A stretch of DNA of 64,000 nt from Craterilacuibacter sinensis (GCF_009831765.1 NZ_WSSB01000005.1:186001-250000), one strand, 5' to 3'. Counted from the stretch's first letter, positions 25,095-34,700 are shown. Made by a program: numbers and translations. Notes: a model not told the origin generated them from the letters alone.

Positions 25095-26180
25095 ATGCCT
25101 TTTCCCCTGAATCTTGCTCGCGGCCCGGTGATGGCCGATGTGGCCGGCTTTGCCCTGACCGATGCTGAACGTGCGCGCCTGTGTCATCCGCTGGTGGGTG
25201 GTGTGATCCTGTTCCGCCGCAATTTCGAGTCGGTCGAGCAGCTCAAGGCATTGACTGCCGAAATCCGTGCGCTGCGTAGCCCACACCTTCTGATCGCGGT
25301 CGATCACGAAGGCGGGCGGGTGCAGCGCTTTTTGCCCGGCTTTACCCGTCTGCCGCCGATGCAGATGCTGGGCCAGGCGTTTGACGCCGACCCGCAAGCT
25401 GCACTCGCGCTCGCGCATGACGTGGGCGAAGTGCTGGCCGCCGAGCTTGCCGCCTGCGGCATCGATCTGTCGTTCACGCCGGTGCTTGATCTTGACTGGG
25501 GCCGCTGTGCGGTGATTGGCAACCGCAGTTTCCACCGCGATCCGCAGGTGGTCACGCAACTGGCGGTGGCTTTGCAGCAGGGGCTCGCCGCCGGTGGTAT
25601 GGGCAGCTGCGGCAAGCACTTCCCCGGCCACGGCTTTGTCGAGGGCGACAGCCATCATGTGATCCCGGTCGACAATCGCAGCCTCGCCGAACTGCGCGAA
25701 GACGATCTCAAACCGTTCGCGGCGCTCGCCGCAGCCGGCATGACGTCGGTGATGCCGGCGCATGTGGTCTACCCGGCCATCGATAGTCTGCCTGCCGGTT
25801 TCTCGCGCCTGTGGTTGCAGGACATCCTGCGCGCCGAGCTGGGCTTTGACGGCGTGATCTTCTCGGATGATCTGACCATGGAAGGTGCGGCTGGCGTCGG
25901 CAATATCGGCGCCCGTGCCGATGCGGCCTTTGCCGCCGGCTGCGACATGGTGCTGGTATGCAACCGCCCGGATCTGGCTGACGAGCTGCTCGCGTCACTC
26001 CAGCCGCCGGCACAGCCGGAACTGGCTGCGCGCCTGGCGCGCATGCAGGGACGGGATACGCCGCAAGCGTGGCGCGAACACCTGGCAAGCGATGTGTTCG
26101 CCGCCAAGCGCGCGCGTGTCGCGGCGTTGTCCATTCCTCCCGAGGCGTGCCGCGGTGTCGCGGTGGGGGAGGCGAGCTGA
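25095..26180 (+). CDS. nagZ: Beta-N-acetylhexosaminidase NagZ
   Basis: 361 residues, glycoside hydrolase family 3. Removes GlcNAc from anhydro-muropeptides during cytoplasmic peptidoglycan recycling. Seen: DHEGGRVQRF, GKHFPGHGFVEGDSHH (flexible loop with the Asp-His dyad), and FSDDLTMEGA with the nucleophile aspartate. The ATG follows ATGAGGAGC. GC content returns to the local norm. NagZ usually follows acpS in related genomes, so the AT-rich pair upstream is probably an insertion. Confidence 0.95.
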   Translation: MPFPLNLARGPVMADVAGFALTDAERARLCHPLVGGVILFRRNFESVEQLKALTAEIRALRSPHLLIAVDHEGGRVQRFLPGFTRLPPMQMLGQAFDADPQAALALAHDVGEVLAAELAACGIDLSFTPVLDLDWGRCAVIGNRSFHRDPQVVTQLAVALQQGLAAGGMGSCGKHFPGHGFVEGDSHHVIPVDNRSLAELREDDLKPFAALAAAGMTSVMPAHVVYPAIDSLPAGFSRLWLQDILRAELGFDGVIFSDDLTMEGAAGVGNIGARADAAFAAGCDMVLVCNRPDLADELLASLQPPAQPELAARLARMQGRDTPQAWREHLASDVFAAKRARVAALSIPPEACRGVAVGEAS

Positions 26181-26188
26181 ACAATCAA

Positions 26189-26221
26189 CAAAAAACGCCG
26201 ACGGAAACGTCGGCGTTTTTT
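26189..26221. terminator. Bidirectional terminator between nagZ and the GGDEF/EAL gene
   Basis: A 9-bp perfect stem ACGCCGACG/CGTCGGCGT with a GAAA loop is flanked by an A run on the left and a T run on the right. It can therefore stop transcription of both convergent genes. Confidence 0.88.
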
Positions 26222-26320
26222 GTTGGGGATGCCGCCGTAACTAGTGGGCAAGATTGGGTTCGGGTTTTGTGTCCGCTGCGCGGACGTACGGGTAGCGCTT
26301 GCGCACTGACCGGCGACATC

Positions 26321-28708
26321 TTAGCTCAGGGGTGCGGGTTTTTCATACAGATAGCCCTGATGGTGCTTGCAGCCATTGGCCAGCAGGAAGTCGCGCTGCT
26401 GTGCAGTCTCCACGCCTTCGGCGATGACGTTCAGCTCCAGGCTGTGCGCCAGTGCGATGATGGTGCGCACAATCGCGTCGGCGCTTGTGCTGTGCGTGAT
26501 GTCGTCAACAAAGCTCTTGTCGATTTTGAGCTGGTTCAGCGGTAGGTGTTTGAGGTAGGACAGCGAAGAGTAGCCGGTGCCGAAATCGTCCAGTGAAAAC
26601 AGGACGCCATGCTTGCGCAGCCTGTGCATTTTATCGGCGGCATGCGCAATATCGCTTAGCAGCAGGCTTTCGGTCAGCTCCAGTTCCAGTCGTTCGGGTG
26701 TGGCGCCGCTTTGTTGCAGGATGGCAATCACGGTGTCGACAAAGTCGTCCTGCTGGAACTGCAGCGGGCTGATATTGACGGCGAGGCGCAGATGGGCACA
26801 GTCTTCCTCTTTACTCCAGCGCGCCAGCTGCTGGCATGCCTGCTCCAGTACCCATCTGCCTAGCGGAATGATCAGGCCGGTCTCCTCTGCCAGTGCAATG
26901 AAATATCCTGGTGCGATCAGACCCCGTTGCGGATGTTTCCAGCGCAGTAGCGCCTCGTAGCCGGTGGCGGCGCCATTGTTGTCCACCTGCTTCTGGTAGT
27001 GCAGGACGAATTGCTGTGCGGCGATGGCTTCGCGTAGTGCGTGTTCTTGCGTCAATCGCTGCTGGACGGCTGTCTGCATTGCCTGGTCATAAAAGCGCAG
27101 GGCGTTGCGCCCGGCGGTCTTGGCTTGGTACATGGCAAGGTCGGCCTGGCGCAATAATTCGTCTGCGCGGCCGGCTGCGTCTGAAAACAGTGCGATGCCG
27201 ATGCTGCCGGTGCAGTGGTGGGTATGACTATCCAGATGGTAGGGCTGTGCCAGCAAGTCGCTCAGTATTTCGGCGACATGTTCTGTTTGGCTGGCTGCCT
27301 TGGCCGGTTCGCTGTCCAGGTTTTCCAGTAGAACGACGAATTCGTCTCCGCCTAGGCGGGCGATGGTGTCGTCTTGGCGCAGACGTTGCCCCAGGCGTTC
27401 GGCAACCTCCTTGAGTAGGCGGTCTCCCATTTCGTGGCCGTAGCTGTCGTTGAGCGGCTTGAAATTGTCCAGGTCGATAAACAATAGTGCACCTTCGTTG
27501 CCGCTGCGCTGGTGGGTGAGCAGTGCGTGCTCGATGCGTTCGAGCAGCAGCCGGCGGTTGGGCAGCCCGGTTAGCGGGTCATAAAAGGCGAGGCGGTGGA
27601 TCTCGCGCTCGGCAGCCTTGTACTGCGACAGGTCCGAGAGCGTGACAATGTAGTGGCTGATGGTGCCACCGTCGTCCCAGATGGCGCTGCCCGTCATCCA
27701 CACCGGGATGAAGCGGCCTTGTTGATGCTTGATCCAGAGTTCGCCCTGCCAACTGCCGCTGCTGGCTACGGCTTCCCAGATGCCGTTATAGAAATCCATG
27801 TCGTACTTGCCGGTACGCAGCAATAACGGGCTTTGGCCGGCGAGGTCGGGGCCGTTATAGCCACTTATTTCGCCAAATGCCCGGTTGGCGCGCAGGATCC
27901 TCTGGTCGGCGCCGACGATGAGCATGCCCTCTTGGGCATCGAATACACTGGCTGCGATGCGCAGTTCTTCGTCGGCTGCGCGTCGCTGGCTGATGTCGCT
28001 CAGGCTGCCGACCATGCGTAATACGGTTCCCGCTTCATCACGTTCGACTACATCGCCGCGATCCAGTACCCACACATAGTGGCCGTCATGATGGCGCAGG
28101 CGGTGTTCGCTGACGTAGCTGCCTTTGTCCTGCAGGCATGTCCCGATGCGCGCCTGAACGGCCGGGCGGTCGTGCGGATGGATCAGATGAATAAAAAAAT
28201 CGGTGGCATGGCTAAGGTGCGATGGGTCCAGTCCCAGCAGGCGGCACCACTGGGCATTATGGCTGACCTGCTGCGTGGCCAGATTCCAGTCCCATAACCC
28301 CTCGCCACTGGCTGTCATTGCCAGTGCCAGTTGCTGCGCCTGGGCGCCCAGTTCCAGTTCGCGCTGCTTGCGTGCGTTGATGTCCTGCACGAAACCGATG
28401 ACTTGCAGGTCGGCATCGACAGCTTCACCGCTGATATAGAGCCAGCGCCAGCTTTCGCCATCACGCACCCGTAGTTCGACGGCAAAGTGCTTGTCGTTCA
28501 TCAGCTCGCGCCAGGCTGTTTGCAATGCTGGCTGGTCTTGCGGGTGGATGCGCTCGGCCAGTTTGCGTGGATGCAGGATAGCCCCCGCAGGCAGTCCGAG
28601 CAGACGGCAGGCCTCATCCGAGCCTTCAAGGTGGTCGCCGCCAGCCGAATAGTGCCAGTTGCCCAAGCGGGCCAGATGCTGGATGCGGTGAGTGATTTGA
28701 TGGCGCAT
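26321..28708 (-). CDS. PAS-PAS-PAS GGDEF-EAL cyclic-di-GMP enzyme
   Basis: 795 residues, no transmembrane segment, so cytoplasmic. Three PAS/PAC sensor repeats occupy about 1-365 (for example WHYSAGGDHLEGSDEACRLL, LWDWNLATQQVSHNAQWCRL, LIVGADQRILRANRAFGEIS). The GGDEF domain has the intact active-site loop RLGGDEFVVLL and lacks an obvious upstream RxxD product-inhibition site in the usual position. The EAL domain has YEALLRWKHP, EVVAEGVE-like NVIAEGVET and DDFGTGYSSL. Both synthesis and hydrolysis of c-di-GMP are therefore possible. Start at 28708 with AGAGAGAA upstream; the in-frame GTG at 28735 is weaker. Confidence 0.92.
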   Translation of the reverse strand: MRHQITHRIQHLARLGNWHYSAGGDHLEGSDEACRLLGLPAGAILHPRKLAERIHPQDQPALQTAWRELMNDKHFAVELRVRDGESWRWLYISGEAVDADLQVIGFVQDINARKQRELELGAQAQQLALAMTASGEGLWDWNLATQQVSHNAQWCRLLGLDPSHLSHATDFFIHLIHPHDRPAVQARIGTCLQDKGSYVSEHRLRHHDGHYVWVLDRGDVVERDEAGTVLRMVGSLSDISQRRAADEELRIAASVFDAQEGMLIVGADQRILRANRAFGEISGYNGPDLAGQSPLLLRTGKYDMDFYNGIWEAVASSGSWQGELWIKHQQGRFIPVWMTGSAIWDDGGTISHYIVTLSDLSQYKAAEREIHRLAFYDPLTGLPNRRLLLERIEHALLTHQRSGNEGALLFIDLDNFKPLNDSYGHEMGDRLLKEVAERLGQRLRQDDTIARLGGDEFVVLLENLDSEPAKAASQTEHVAEILSDLLAQPYHLDSHTHHCTGSIGIALFSDAAGRADELLRQADLAMYQAKTAGRNALRFYDQAMQTAVQQRLTQEHALREAIAAQQFVLHYQKQVDNNGAATGYEALLRWKHPQRGLIAPGYFIALAEETGLIIPLGRWVLEQACQQLARWSKEEDCAHLRLAVNISPLQFQQDDFVDTVIAILQQSGATPERLELELTESLLLSDIAHAADKMHRLRKHGVLFSLDDFGTGYSSLSYLKHLPLNQLKIDKSFVDDITHSTSADAIVRTIIALAHSLELNVIAEGVETAQQRDFLLANGCKHHQGYLYEKPAPLS

Positions 28709-29164
28709 GGCTGTTCTCTCTTTGCGGCGGGACACGGCTTGTGTCTGGCTTCAGCATAGACGGGTAATGCAGTGCTGATTTTCCGGATGAGTGTCTGTGC
28801 ATGGTGTGCTGTCTGCGCGTATTGGCAAGCAGCGGCCGGTTCCGGATGGCGATATAGACGCGGGTTCTTTTTTGACCGGGTGAGCGCTGCGGTATCCGGC
28901 CGGCGTGGGGCAAGTGATCTGAGCTTTACGATGGCGCTGCATTATTTACGTTATGAGTAGGGCTGACTGGCGATAAACAGCCCCGGTACCTTGCCGGCGC
29001 GCCTGCTTCGCCTGCGCGGACGCCTGGGAGATCTGCTATTGCCGAAACAACGGTGGGGGCGTAAATGCCCCCGCGTTGTGAAAAAGCTGCCATCTCGTTA
29101 CCCGATCAAACAAGTTCGATCCGCTGAGTGAACGGCATTACTGCGCGCGGCAGCGTTTTTGCAT
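28709..29164. other. Intergenic region upstream of the GGDEF/EAL gene
   Basis: About 455 bases with no ORF I would accept. It should contain the promoter of the GGDEF/EAL gene, though no convincing -35/-10 pair was found, and it holds the hairpin at 29047-29079. Confidence 0.5.
29047..29079 (-). terminator. Hairpin downstream of the Bcr/CflA gene
   Basis: ACAACG-gt-GGGGGC pairs with GCCCCC-g-CGTTGT around a GTAAAT loop, 86 bases after the stop codon of the efflux gene. Only TTT follows on the minus strand, so termination strength is uncertain. Confidence 0.45.
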
Positions 29165-30361
29165 TCACGACGCCGGCGTCGGTGGCGCGTGGCGGCGGGC
29201 GAGGCGCACGAACACGAGGCCGAGCGCGGCGAAGGTGAGCGAAGCGATGGCCAAGAGCGTCACACTGTGCCAGATCAGCGGGGCGAGGGCACCGGCGACC
29301 ACTGCGCCGGTCAGCGTCTGCACGAAGCCCTGCATGGATGAGGCGGTGCCGCGCTGCGCGGGGAACAAATCGAGGATGGCCAGCGTGATCGACGGCGCAG
29401 CCAGCGACATTCCCATCGTATAGAGGCCGATCGGCAGCACGCTCGCCGGTAGCGATGGTGCGAACAGCAGTGCGTGCAGGGTGTTGGCAAGGCCGGCGGC
29501 GAGCATCATGGCGTAGCCGGTGTTGACCGATTGGCGCGCGGTAAAGCGTCCGGCGGCGCGGCCGGACAGCCAGGCACCGGCGATCATGCCGGCAACCGCC
29601 GGGCCGAACAGCCATAGAAAATCGTTGGGCCCTAGCCCGAGCTGGCCGATCAGCATGGCGGGCGCTGATGGCACATAGACGAAGAAGCCGACGAAATTCA
29701 GGCTGACCGCAACCGAGTACAGGCGAAAGCGCGGGTTGCCGGCGACGGCGCGATAGTTGGCCAGCAGCGAGCGCGCGGCCAGTGGCGTGCGTTTGTCCAC
29801 CGGGTGGGTTTCCGGCAGCGCGGTCAGGCACAGCAGAAACAGCAGGGCGCCAACGATTGCCATGAATGCGAACACCGCGCGCCAGCCGAAGGTGGTGAAC
29901 AGCCAGCCGCCAATCACCGGCGCCAAGGCTGGCGACAGCGCGAACAGCATGGTTACCTGCGACATCAGCTTCTGCGCGGCAATGCCGTGGTAGCAGTCGC
30001 GGATGATGGCGCGCCCGACAATTAGCCCGACGCCGCCGCTGACTCCCTGCAGTACGCGAAAGGCGATCAGCTCGGCAAAGCTGTCGGCGAAGGTGCAGCC
30101 CAGCGCCGCGAGCGCGTAGCAGAAGGTGCCGGCAAGCAGCACCGGGCGGCGGCCGATGGCGTCGGCGATCGCGCCGTGCCACAGCATCATCAGCCCGAAA
30201 CTGGCCATATACGCGGACAGAACTAGCGGCGTCTGCAGCTCGGAGACCGACAGTGCGCCGGCAATCGCCGGCATTGCCGGCAGGAAGGTGTCGATGGCAA
30301 ACGGCCCCAGGGTGGCGAGGGCAGCGAGGATCAGGGCAAGGGGCGGAGCGTAGCGGGGCAT
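29165..30361 (-). CDS. Bcr/CflA family multidrug efflux MFS transporter
   Basis: 398 residues with about 12 transmembrane helices. The DHA1 family pattern is clear: LGPFAIDTFLPAMPAIAGAL in TM1, DAIGRRPVLLAG in the loop between TM2 and TM3 (motif A), FRVLQGVSGGVGLIVGRAII (motif B/C area), and LFALSPALAPVIGGWL. Proton-driven export of drugs or dipeptides across the inner membrane is the family role; the substrate is not predictable. ATG at 30361 has no good Shine-Dalgarno on this strand. Confidence 0.9.
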   Translation of the reverse strand: MPRYAPPLALILAALATLGPFAIDTFLPAMPAIAGALSVSELQTPLVLSAYMASFGLMMLWHGAIADAIGRRPVLLAGTFCYALAALGCTFADSFAELIAFRVLQGVSGGVGLIVGRAIIRDCYHGIAAQKLMSQVTMLFALSPALAPVIGGWLFTTFGWRAVFAFMAIVGALLFLLCLTALPETHPVDKRTPLAARSLLANYRAVAGNPRFRLYSVAVSLNFVGFFVYVPSAPAMLIGQLGLGPNDFLWLFGPAVAGMIAGAWLSGRAAGRFTARQSVNTGYAMMLAAGLANTLHALLFAPSLPASVLPIGLYTMGMSLAAPSITLAILDLFPAQRGTASSMQGFVQTLTGAVVAGALAPLIWHSVTLLAIASLTFAALGLVFVRLARRHAPPTPAS

Positions 30362-30504
30362 GAGTTTGTCAGGAGGATAGGCTGGAAGATTCTAGCGCAT
30401 CTGCCCTTCCTGCTCCATCGGATAGATTGGGTTTGCCTGATGTGGCGCAATATTCTGCCGGTAATAACGGATTACCTTGGCCATTTATTATCGAAGGGCA
30501 CGTC

Positions 30505-30792
30505 ATGCGATTGTTGCTGGTGGGTGGTCCGCTGGATGGGCAGTGGCACGAGGTCGCGCGCGAACCGGAAAAACTGCTGCTGGCACATGCGGGCGAGTCG
30601 TTTGAGTACCAGCGCGTGCTGTGGGTGTGGCCGCCGCGCGATGCGCTGTGGCTGTTCTGGTGGCATGGCGCGCCCGCCCCCGAGGCCGTGCTCGCGACGC
30701 TGGATCGGGCGGCACTTGCGCCTTTGTGCAGTCAGCGCGAGGCGCTCGGGCAAGGGGCGCTGGAGGTGGCGCCCGCCATGCTCAGACCGTAA
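30505..30792 (+). CDS. Small hypothetical protein
   Basis: 95 residues, MRLLLVGGPLDGQWHEVARE. The opening GGPLDGQ pattern occurs in small uncharacterised proteins, some of them phage-related, but I cannot name a function. No signal peptide or membrane helix; tryptophan-rich centre (VLWVWPPRDALWLFWWHG). GAAGGG lies upstream of the ATG. The frame stays open upstream to an AGGAGG at 30371-30376 followed by an in-frame CTG at 30382, so an N-terminally longer product is conceivable. Lies between the efflux gene and flgB and is probably unrelated to motility. Confidence 0.55.
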   Translation: MRLLLVGGPLDGQWHEVAREPEKLLLAHAGESFEYQRVLWVWPPRDALWLFWWHGAPAPEAVLATLDRAALAPLCSQREALGQGALEVAPAMLRP

Positions 30793-31007
30793 GCGGTCGG
30801 TCGGTATGGCATCGCGCGCTGGATGCATCGTCGTTGGCTTGTTGTCCTGCCGGTTTCATGCTTGCGGTGGCAACTGGTCGCACGCTGTTGTTTCCTGTTG
30901 CCGTCCGGCGGCAATTATTGCCGCTTGCGAATAGGGTTTTGTTTTTATTTTGTAAATTCACCCAATAAAAATCGGCCTTATTCGATAGAGTGTGAATAGT
31001 TTGTGTT

Positions 31008-31023
31008 TGGCACGAATCCTGCT
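31008..31023 (+). promoter_or_regulatory. Sigma54 promoter of the flgB operon
   Basis: TGGCACGAATCCTGCT: matches TGGCAC-N5-TTGCW with one mismatch and has the GG-N10-GC spacing. The expected start site, near 31034, is about 18 bases before the flgB ATG. Confidence 0.75.
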
Positions 31024-31051
31024 ATATCCTTGAGGCTTACTTGGGGTGGAT

Positions 31052-31462
31052 ATGCTAGACAAAATTGCCAAACACTTTGAATTCCAGCAAAAATCGCTGA
31101 ACCTGCGCGCCTATCGGGCCGAGGTGCTGGCGAGCAATCTTGCCAATGATGACACCCCCAATTACAAAGCCGTCGATTTCGACTTCGGTCAGGCCTTGTC
31201 TGCCGCCCAGTCGCAGCAAGGCGGCACTTTAGCCATGGTGCGAACCAGTGCCGCCCATCTGGATGGCGCAGCGGGCACCGCAAGCGACAAGCCCAATCTG
31301 GCATACCGCAATAGCGTGCAGCCCAGCCTGGATGGCAATAGTGTAGATATGGACGTGGAGCGGGCGGCATTCACCGATAATTCGCTGCGCTACCAGAGTA
31401 CGCTGACATTCCTCAATCGCCGCATCACCGGCCTTGCCGACGCAATCAAGGGTGGTCAATAA
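31052..31462 (+). CDS. flgB: Flagellar proximal rod protein FlgB
   Basis: 136 residues. Rod component exported by the flagellar type III apparatus. NLRAYRAEVLASNLANDDTPN carries the conserved flagellar rod/hook N-terminal motif, and the C-terminus (LRYQSTLTFLNRRITGLADAI) is the matching heptad region. I chose ATG at 31052 over GTG at 31046 because the family begins MLDK and GGGGTGG lies upstream. First gene of flgB-flgI. Confidence 0.95.
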   Translation: MLDKIAKHFEFQQKSLNLRAYRAEVLASNLANDDTPNYKAVDFDFGQALSAAQSQQGGTLAMVRTSAAHLDGAAGTASDKPNLAYRNSVQPSLDGNSVDMDVERAAFTDNSLRYQSTLTFLNRRITGLADAIKGGQ

Positions 31463-31464
31463 AA

Positions 31465-31875
31465 ATGTCGCTTTCCAATGTTTTTACCATTGCCGGATCT
31501 TCACTGACCGCGCAATCGCAACGCCTTAATCTGGTCGCCAGTAATATCTCCAACGCCGAGAGCGCCACCAGTTCGACCGGCGAGCCTTATCGTGCGCGCC
31601 ATGTGGTGTTTTCGGCGACGCCGGTGTCGGCCAGCCAGCCGCAAGTGGCGGGGGTGCGCGTGACCCAGATCGTCGAGGACACGTCGCCATTCCGGCTGAA
31701 ATACGACCCTTCACATCCGTTGGCAGACGAGAAGGGTTATCTGAAGCTGCCCAATGTGAATCCGGTGGAAGAAATGGCCGATATGATCTCGGCCTCGCGC
31801 TCCTACCAGACCAGCGTGGAAGTAATGAATACCGCCAAGACCCTGTTGCAGAAGACTCTGCAGCTGGGGCAGTAA
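31465..31875 (+). CDS. flgC: Flagellar proximal rod protein FlgC
   Basis: 136 residues. Rod protein with FTIAGSSLTAQSQRLNLVAS followed by NISNAESATSSTGEPYR, and the C-terminal VNPVEEMADMISASRSYQTSVEVMN typical of FlgC. Starts two bases after the flgB stop codon. Confidence 0.96.
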   Translation: MSLSNVFTIAGSSLTAQSQRLNLVASNISNAESATSSTGEPYRARHVVFSATPVSASQPQVAGVRVTQIVEDTSPFRLKYDPSHPLADEKGYLKLPNVNPVEEMADMISASRSYQTSVEVMNTAKTLLQKTLQLGQ

Positions 31876-31892
31876 GCCTAAAGGATTGAATC

Positions 31893-32573
31893 ATGGTTAG
31901 CAGCGTCAGCAACGACATCATCTCCGACCTGAACAAGACGGCGAATGCCAGAAGCGGCAACAGCAATGCCAATTCATCCCAAGGCATTCAGGATCGTTTT
32001 CTCAAGCTGCTGATGACGCAGTTGCAGGCGCAAGATCCGATGAATCCGATGGATAACGCCGAGATCACCAGCCAGATGGCGCAGATCAGCACCGTCACCG
32101 GCATGGAAAACATGAACCAGACGATGAATATGTTGTTGCAGTCTCAGTTCGCCAACCAGTCGATGATGGCGGCGACGCTGATTGGCAAGGATGTGATGAC
32201 CGATGGTGACACGCTGACGCTGAAGGGCGAAGGAAGTACGACAGGGGGTGCGGTCGAACTGAATGCACCAGCCGACAAGGTGATGGTGTCCGTCACCGAT
32301 AAGGATGGCAATGTCGTGCGCCAGATTGCTATTGAGAAGCCGACTACCGGTATCAATAAGTTTGAGTGGGATGGCAAGGATGGCAATGGCGAGGCGCTGC
32401 CTGAGGGCGAGTATAAGTTCAAGGTCGAGGCCAGTAATGGCGGCACAGCCGTGAAGGCGACGACGCTGGGTTTCCAGAACGTGAACGGCGTGACCTGGGA
32501 GCAGGGTATTCCGATGCTGATGCTGGGTAATGGTAAGACCACGTCGCTGGCAGAAATCATTCAGATCGTTTGA
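31893..32573 (+). CDS. flgD: Flagellar hook capping protein FlgD
   Basis: 226 residues. Scaffold at the hook tip during hook polymerisation; not kept in the finished structure. FLKLLMTQLQAQDPMNPMDN and EITSQMAQISTV are the FlgD N-terminal signature, and the C-terminal half has the FLIG-like/Ig-like domain (GINKFEWDGKDGNGEALPEG). Confidence 0.95.
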   Translation: MVSSVSNDIISDLNKTANARSGNSNANSSQGIQDRFLKLLMTQLQAQDPMNPMDNAEITSQMAQISTVTGMENMNQTMNMLLQSQFANQSMMAATLIGKDVMTDGDTLTLKGEGSTTGGAVELNAPADKVMVSVTDKDGNVVRQIAIEKPTTGINKFEWDGKDGNGEALPEGEYKFKVEASNGGTAVKATTLGFQNVNGVTWEQGIPMLMLGNGKTTSLAEIIQIV

Positions 32574-32610
32574 ACCGGACGCGACAGATCAAATTAAAGA
32601 GGGGTAGGCA

Positions 32611-33918
32611 ATGAGTTTCCAGCAGGGTCTGAGCGGTCTGGGGGCTGCATCCAAGCAGCTTGACGTAATCGGCAACAACGTGGCCAACGCCAGTACCGTC
32701 GGTTTTAAGCGTGCACGTGCCGAGTTTTCCGATTTGTACGCGGCCAGTATGTATGGTGTGTCCGCTACCGCCACCGGTATCGGCTCTCGCACCGTGGCGG
32801 TAACCCAGCAGTTCAACCAGGGGCCGGTGACCAGCACCGGCAACCCGATGGATATGGCGATTACCGGTCAGGGCTTTTTCCGCATGCAGGGTGCCGACGG
32901 GCAGGCGATGTATACCCGCAATGGCGAGTTTCAGCTTGATCGCGAGGGTTACTTCGTCAATGCCGGCCATTATCTGACCGGTTACGGGGTGGATGACAAG
33001 GGGCAGGTGGTGGCAGGGCCGCCGCAGCCTTTGCGTGTCGATACCTCGAATATCGGCGCCAAGGCGACCAGTAGCATGATTCTGGGCTCAAATCTGGATG
33101 CGCGCGCCGAGCCGCCGGCCAAGGCATTTCCCAATGTCACGCCCGGCTCGAATACGCCCGACCCGAACAGCTACAACTACACCAATACCGTGACGGCCTA
33201 CGATAGCCTCGGCGTCAGCCATCAGGTGAGCTTCTACTATGTGCGTCGCCCCGATGCTGCGCCCGTGCCACCGGCAACCGAAGGGGTGAAGTCGTTGGAA
33301 TGGGATGTCTATAGCAGCGTAGACGGTGGCGCTATTGCTACGGCGGCACCAGTGCCGCCTGCGACGGTAGGCGCGCCTGTCGCAGCAACGACGCTGCAGT
33401 TTGACTCCACCGGTAAGATTGTGGCACCGAACGGTAAATTTACGCTGAGTCAGGCGGTAACAAGTGGCGGTGCGCCCTTGAATATCGCGGTCGAAATGAC
33501 TGGTTTCACCCAGAATGCCGGTCCGTATGCCAATGCCGAGCAGCGCGTCGATGGCTGGGCTGATGGTGTACTGTCCAGTGTGGGAACGTCGAAAGAAGGC
33601 TTTATCGAGGCACGTTACTCCAATGGCCAGACCAAGATCGTCGGGCAGGTGGTACTGGCCAATTTCGCCAATGCGCAAGGCTTGCAGCCTATCGGCGACA
33701 ACCGCTGGGTCGAAACCTATGCTTCGGGCGGTGCCAAGATCAATACGCCGGGCAGCAGCAATGTCGGCTATGTGCAAGGTGCAGCGCTGGAAGACTCCAA
33801 CGTCGACATGACCACCGAGCTCGTCAATATGATCACCGCGCAGCGCTTTTATCAGGCCAATGCGCAGACCATCAAGACGCAGGACACGGTGTTGCAGACG
33901 CTGATCAACCTGCGTTGA
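32611..33918 (+). CDS. flgE: Flagellar hook protein FlgE
   Basis: 435 residues. Forms the universal joint between rod and filament. N-terminal FQQGLSGLGAASKQLDVIGN with NVANASTVGFKRARAEF, and C-terminal GAALEDSNVDMTTELVNMIT followed by AQRFYQANAQTIKTQD, are the conserved coiled-coil termini. The variable centre contains a short duplicated element (APVPPAT, about residues 215-255). Confidence 0.96.
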   Translation: MSFQQGLSGLGAASKQLDVIGNNVANASTVGFKRARAEFSDLYAASMYGVSATATGIGSRTVAVTQQFNQGPVTSTGNPMDMAITGQGFFRMQGADGQAMYTRNGEFQLDREGYFVNAGHYLTGYGVDDKGQVVAGPPQPLRVDTSNIGAKATSSMILGSNLDARAEPPAKAFPNVTPGSNTPDPNSYNYTNTVTAYDSLGVSHQVSFYYVRRPDAAPVPPATEGVKSLEWDVYSSVDGGAIATAAPVPPATVGAPVAATTLQFDSTGKIVAPNGKFTLSQAVTSGGAPLNIAVEMTGFTQNAGPYANAEQRVDGWADGVLSSVGTSKEGFIEARYSNGQTKIVGQVVLANFANAQGLQPIGDNRWVETYASGGAKINTPGSSNVGYVQGAALEDSNVDMTTELVNMITAQRFYQANAQTIKTQDTVLQTLINLR

Positions 33919-33932
33919 TAAGGAGCTAGGCG

Positions 33933-34676
33933 ATGGACCGCATGCTGTATCTGGCCATGAATGGCGCCAAGCACGTCGAATGGCAACAGTCGACCACGGC
34001 GCAAAATCTGGCCAATGTCCACACCAACGGCTACAAGGCCGATCAGGTGGTGTTCCGCGCCTTGCCGGTGGTGGGCGACGGTTCGCCGACCCGCGTCTAT
34101 CAGGTCGACAATACCGTGGGGCATGATCTGTCGCAGGGCAGCTTGCAGCAAACCGGCAACGAGAGCGATTTTGCATTGGCCAATGACGGCTTTTTTGCCG
34201 TGACCGCGCCGGATGGCACCGAGGCCTACACCCGCGATGGTGGTTATGTGCTCGACGAAGCCGGCACTATGCGTACCCGTTCCGGCCTGCCGATTATCGG
34301 CGAGGCCGGGCCTTTGCAGGTGCCGCCCAATAGCCGGGTGCTGATTGCCAAGGATGGTTCGGTGTCTGCGGTGCCTACCGATGGCGGCGACCGCAACCCG
34401 CAGGAAGTCGGACGTATCAAGCTGGTCAACCCGGGTGCACGTGCCGTGTATAAGGGCGAAGATGGCCTGTTCCGTCAGCACAGTGGAGCGGTGGCTGTGG
34501 CCGACCCCGATGTAAAAGTGGTCAGCGGTGCGCTGGAAGCCTCCAATGTCAATGCGGTTGAGTCGCTGGTGCAAATGATCAGCCATGCCCGCCACTATGA
34601 TCTGCACGTCAAGCTGATGCAGACCGCCGACCAGAATGCCCAGCGCGCGACACAATTGTTGTCGCTGAACGCTTAA
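33933..34676 (+). CDS. flgF: Flagellar proximal rod protein FlgF
   Basis: 247 residues. Rod protein between FlgB/C and FlgG. Starts MDRMLYLAMNGAKHVEWQQS and contains TTAQNLANVHTNGYKAD, and ends with GALEASNVNAVESLVQMISH. The start is preceded by AAGGAGC. Confidence 0.95.
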   Translation: MDRMLYLAMNGAKHVEWQQSTTAQNLANVHTNGYKADQVVFRALPVVGDGSPTRVYQVDNTVGHDLSQGSLQQTGNESDFALANDGFFAVTAPDGTEAYTRDGGYVLDEAGTMRTRSGLPIIGEAGPLQVPPNSRVLIAKDGSVSAVPTDGGDRNPQEVGRIKLVNPGARAVYKGEDGLFRQHSGAVAVADPDVKVVSGALEASNVNAVESLVQMISHARHYDLHVKLMQTADQNAQRATQLLSLNA

Positions 34677-34700
34677 GCCGCCAGATAAGGAATCCGCATC

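Noticed and set aside
26271-26285. Hairpin GTCCGC-tgc-GCGGAC downstream of the GGDEF/EAL gene
   Set aside because: Short stem without T run, and a strong bidirectional terminator already lies at 26189-26221.
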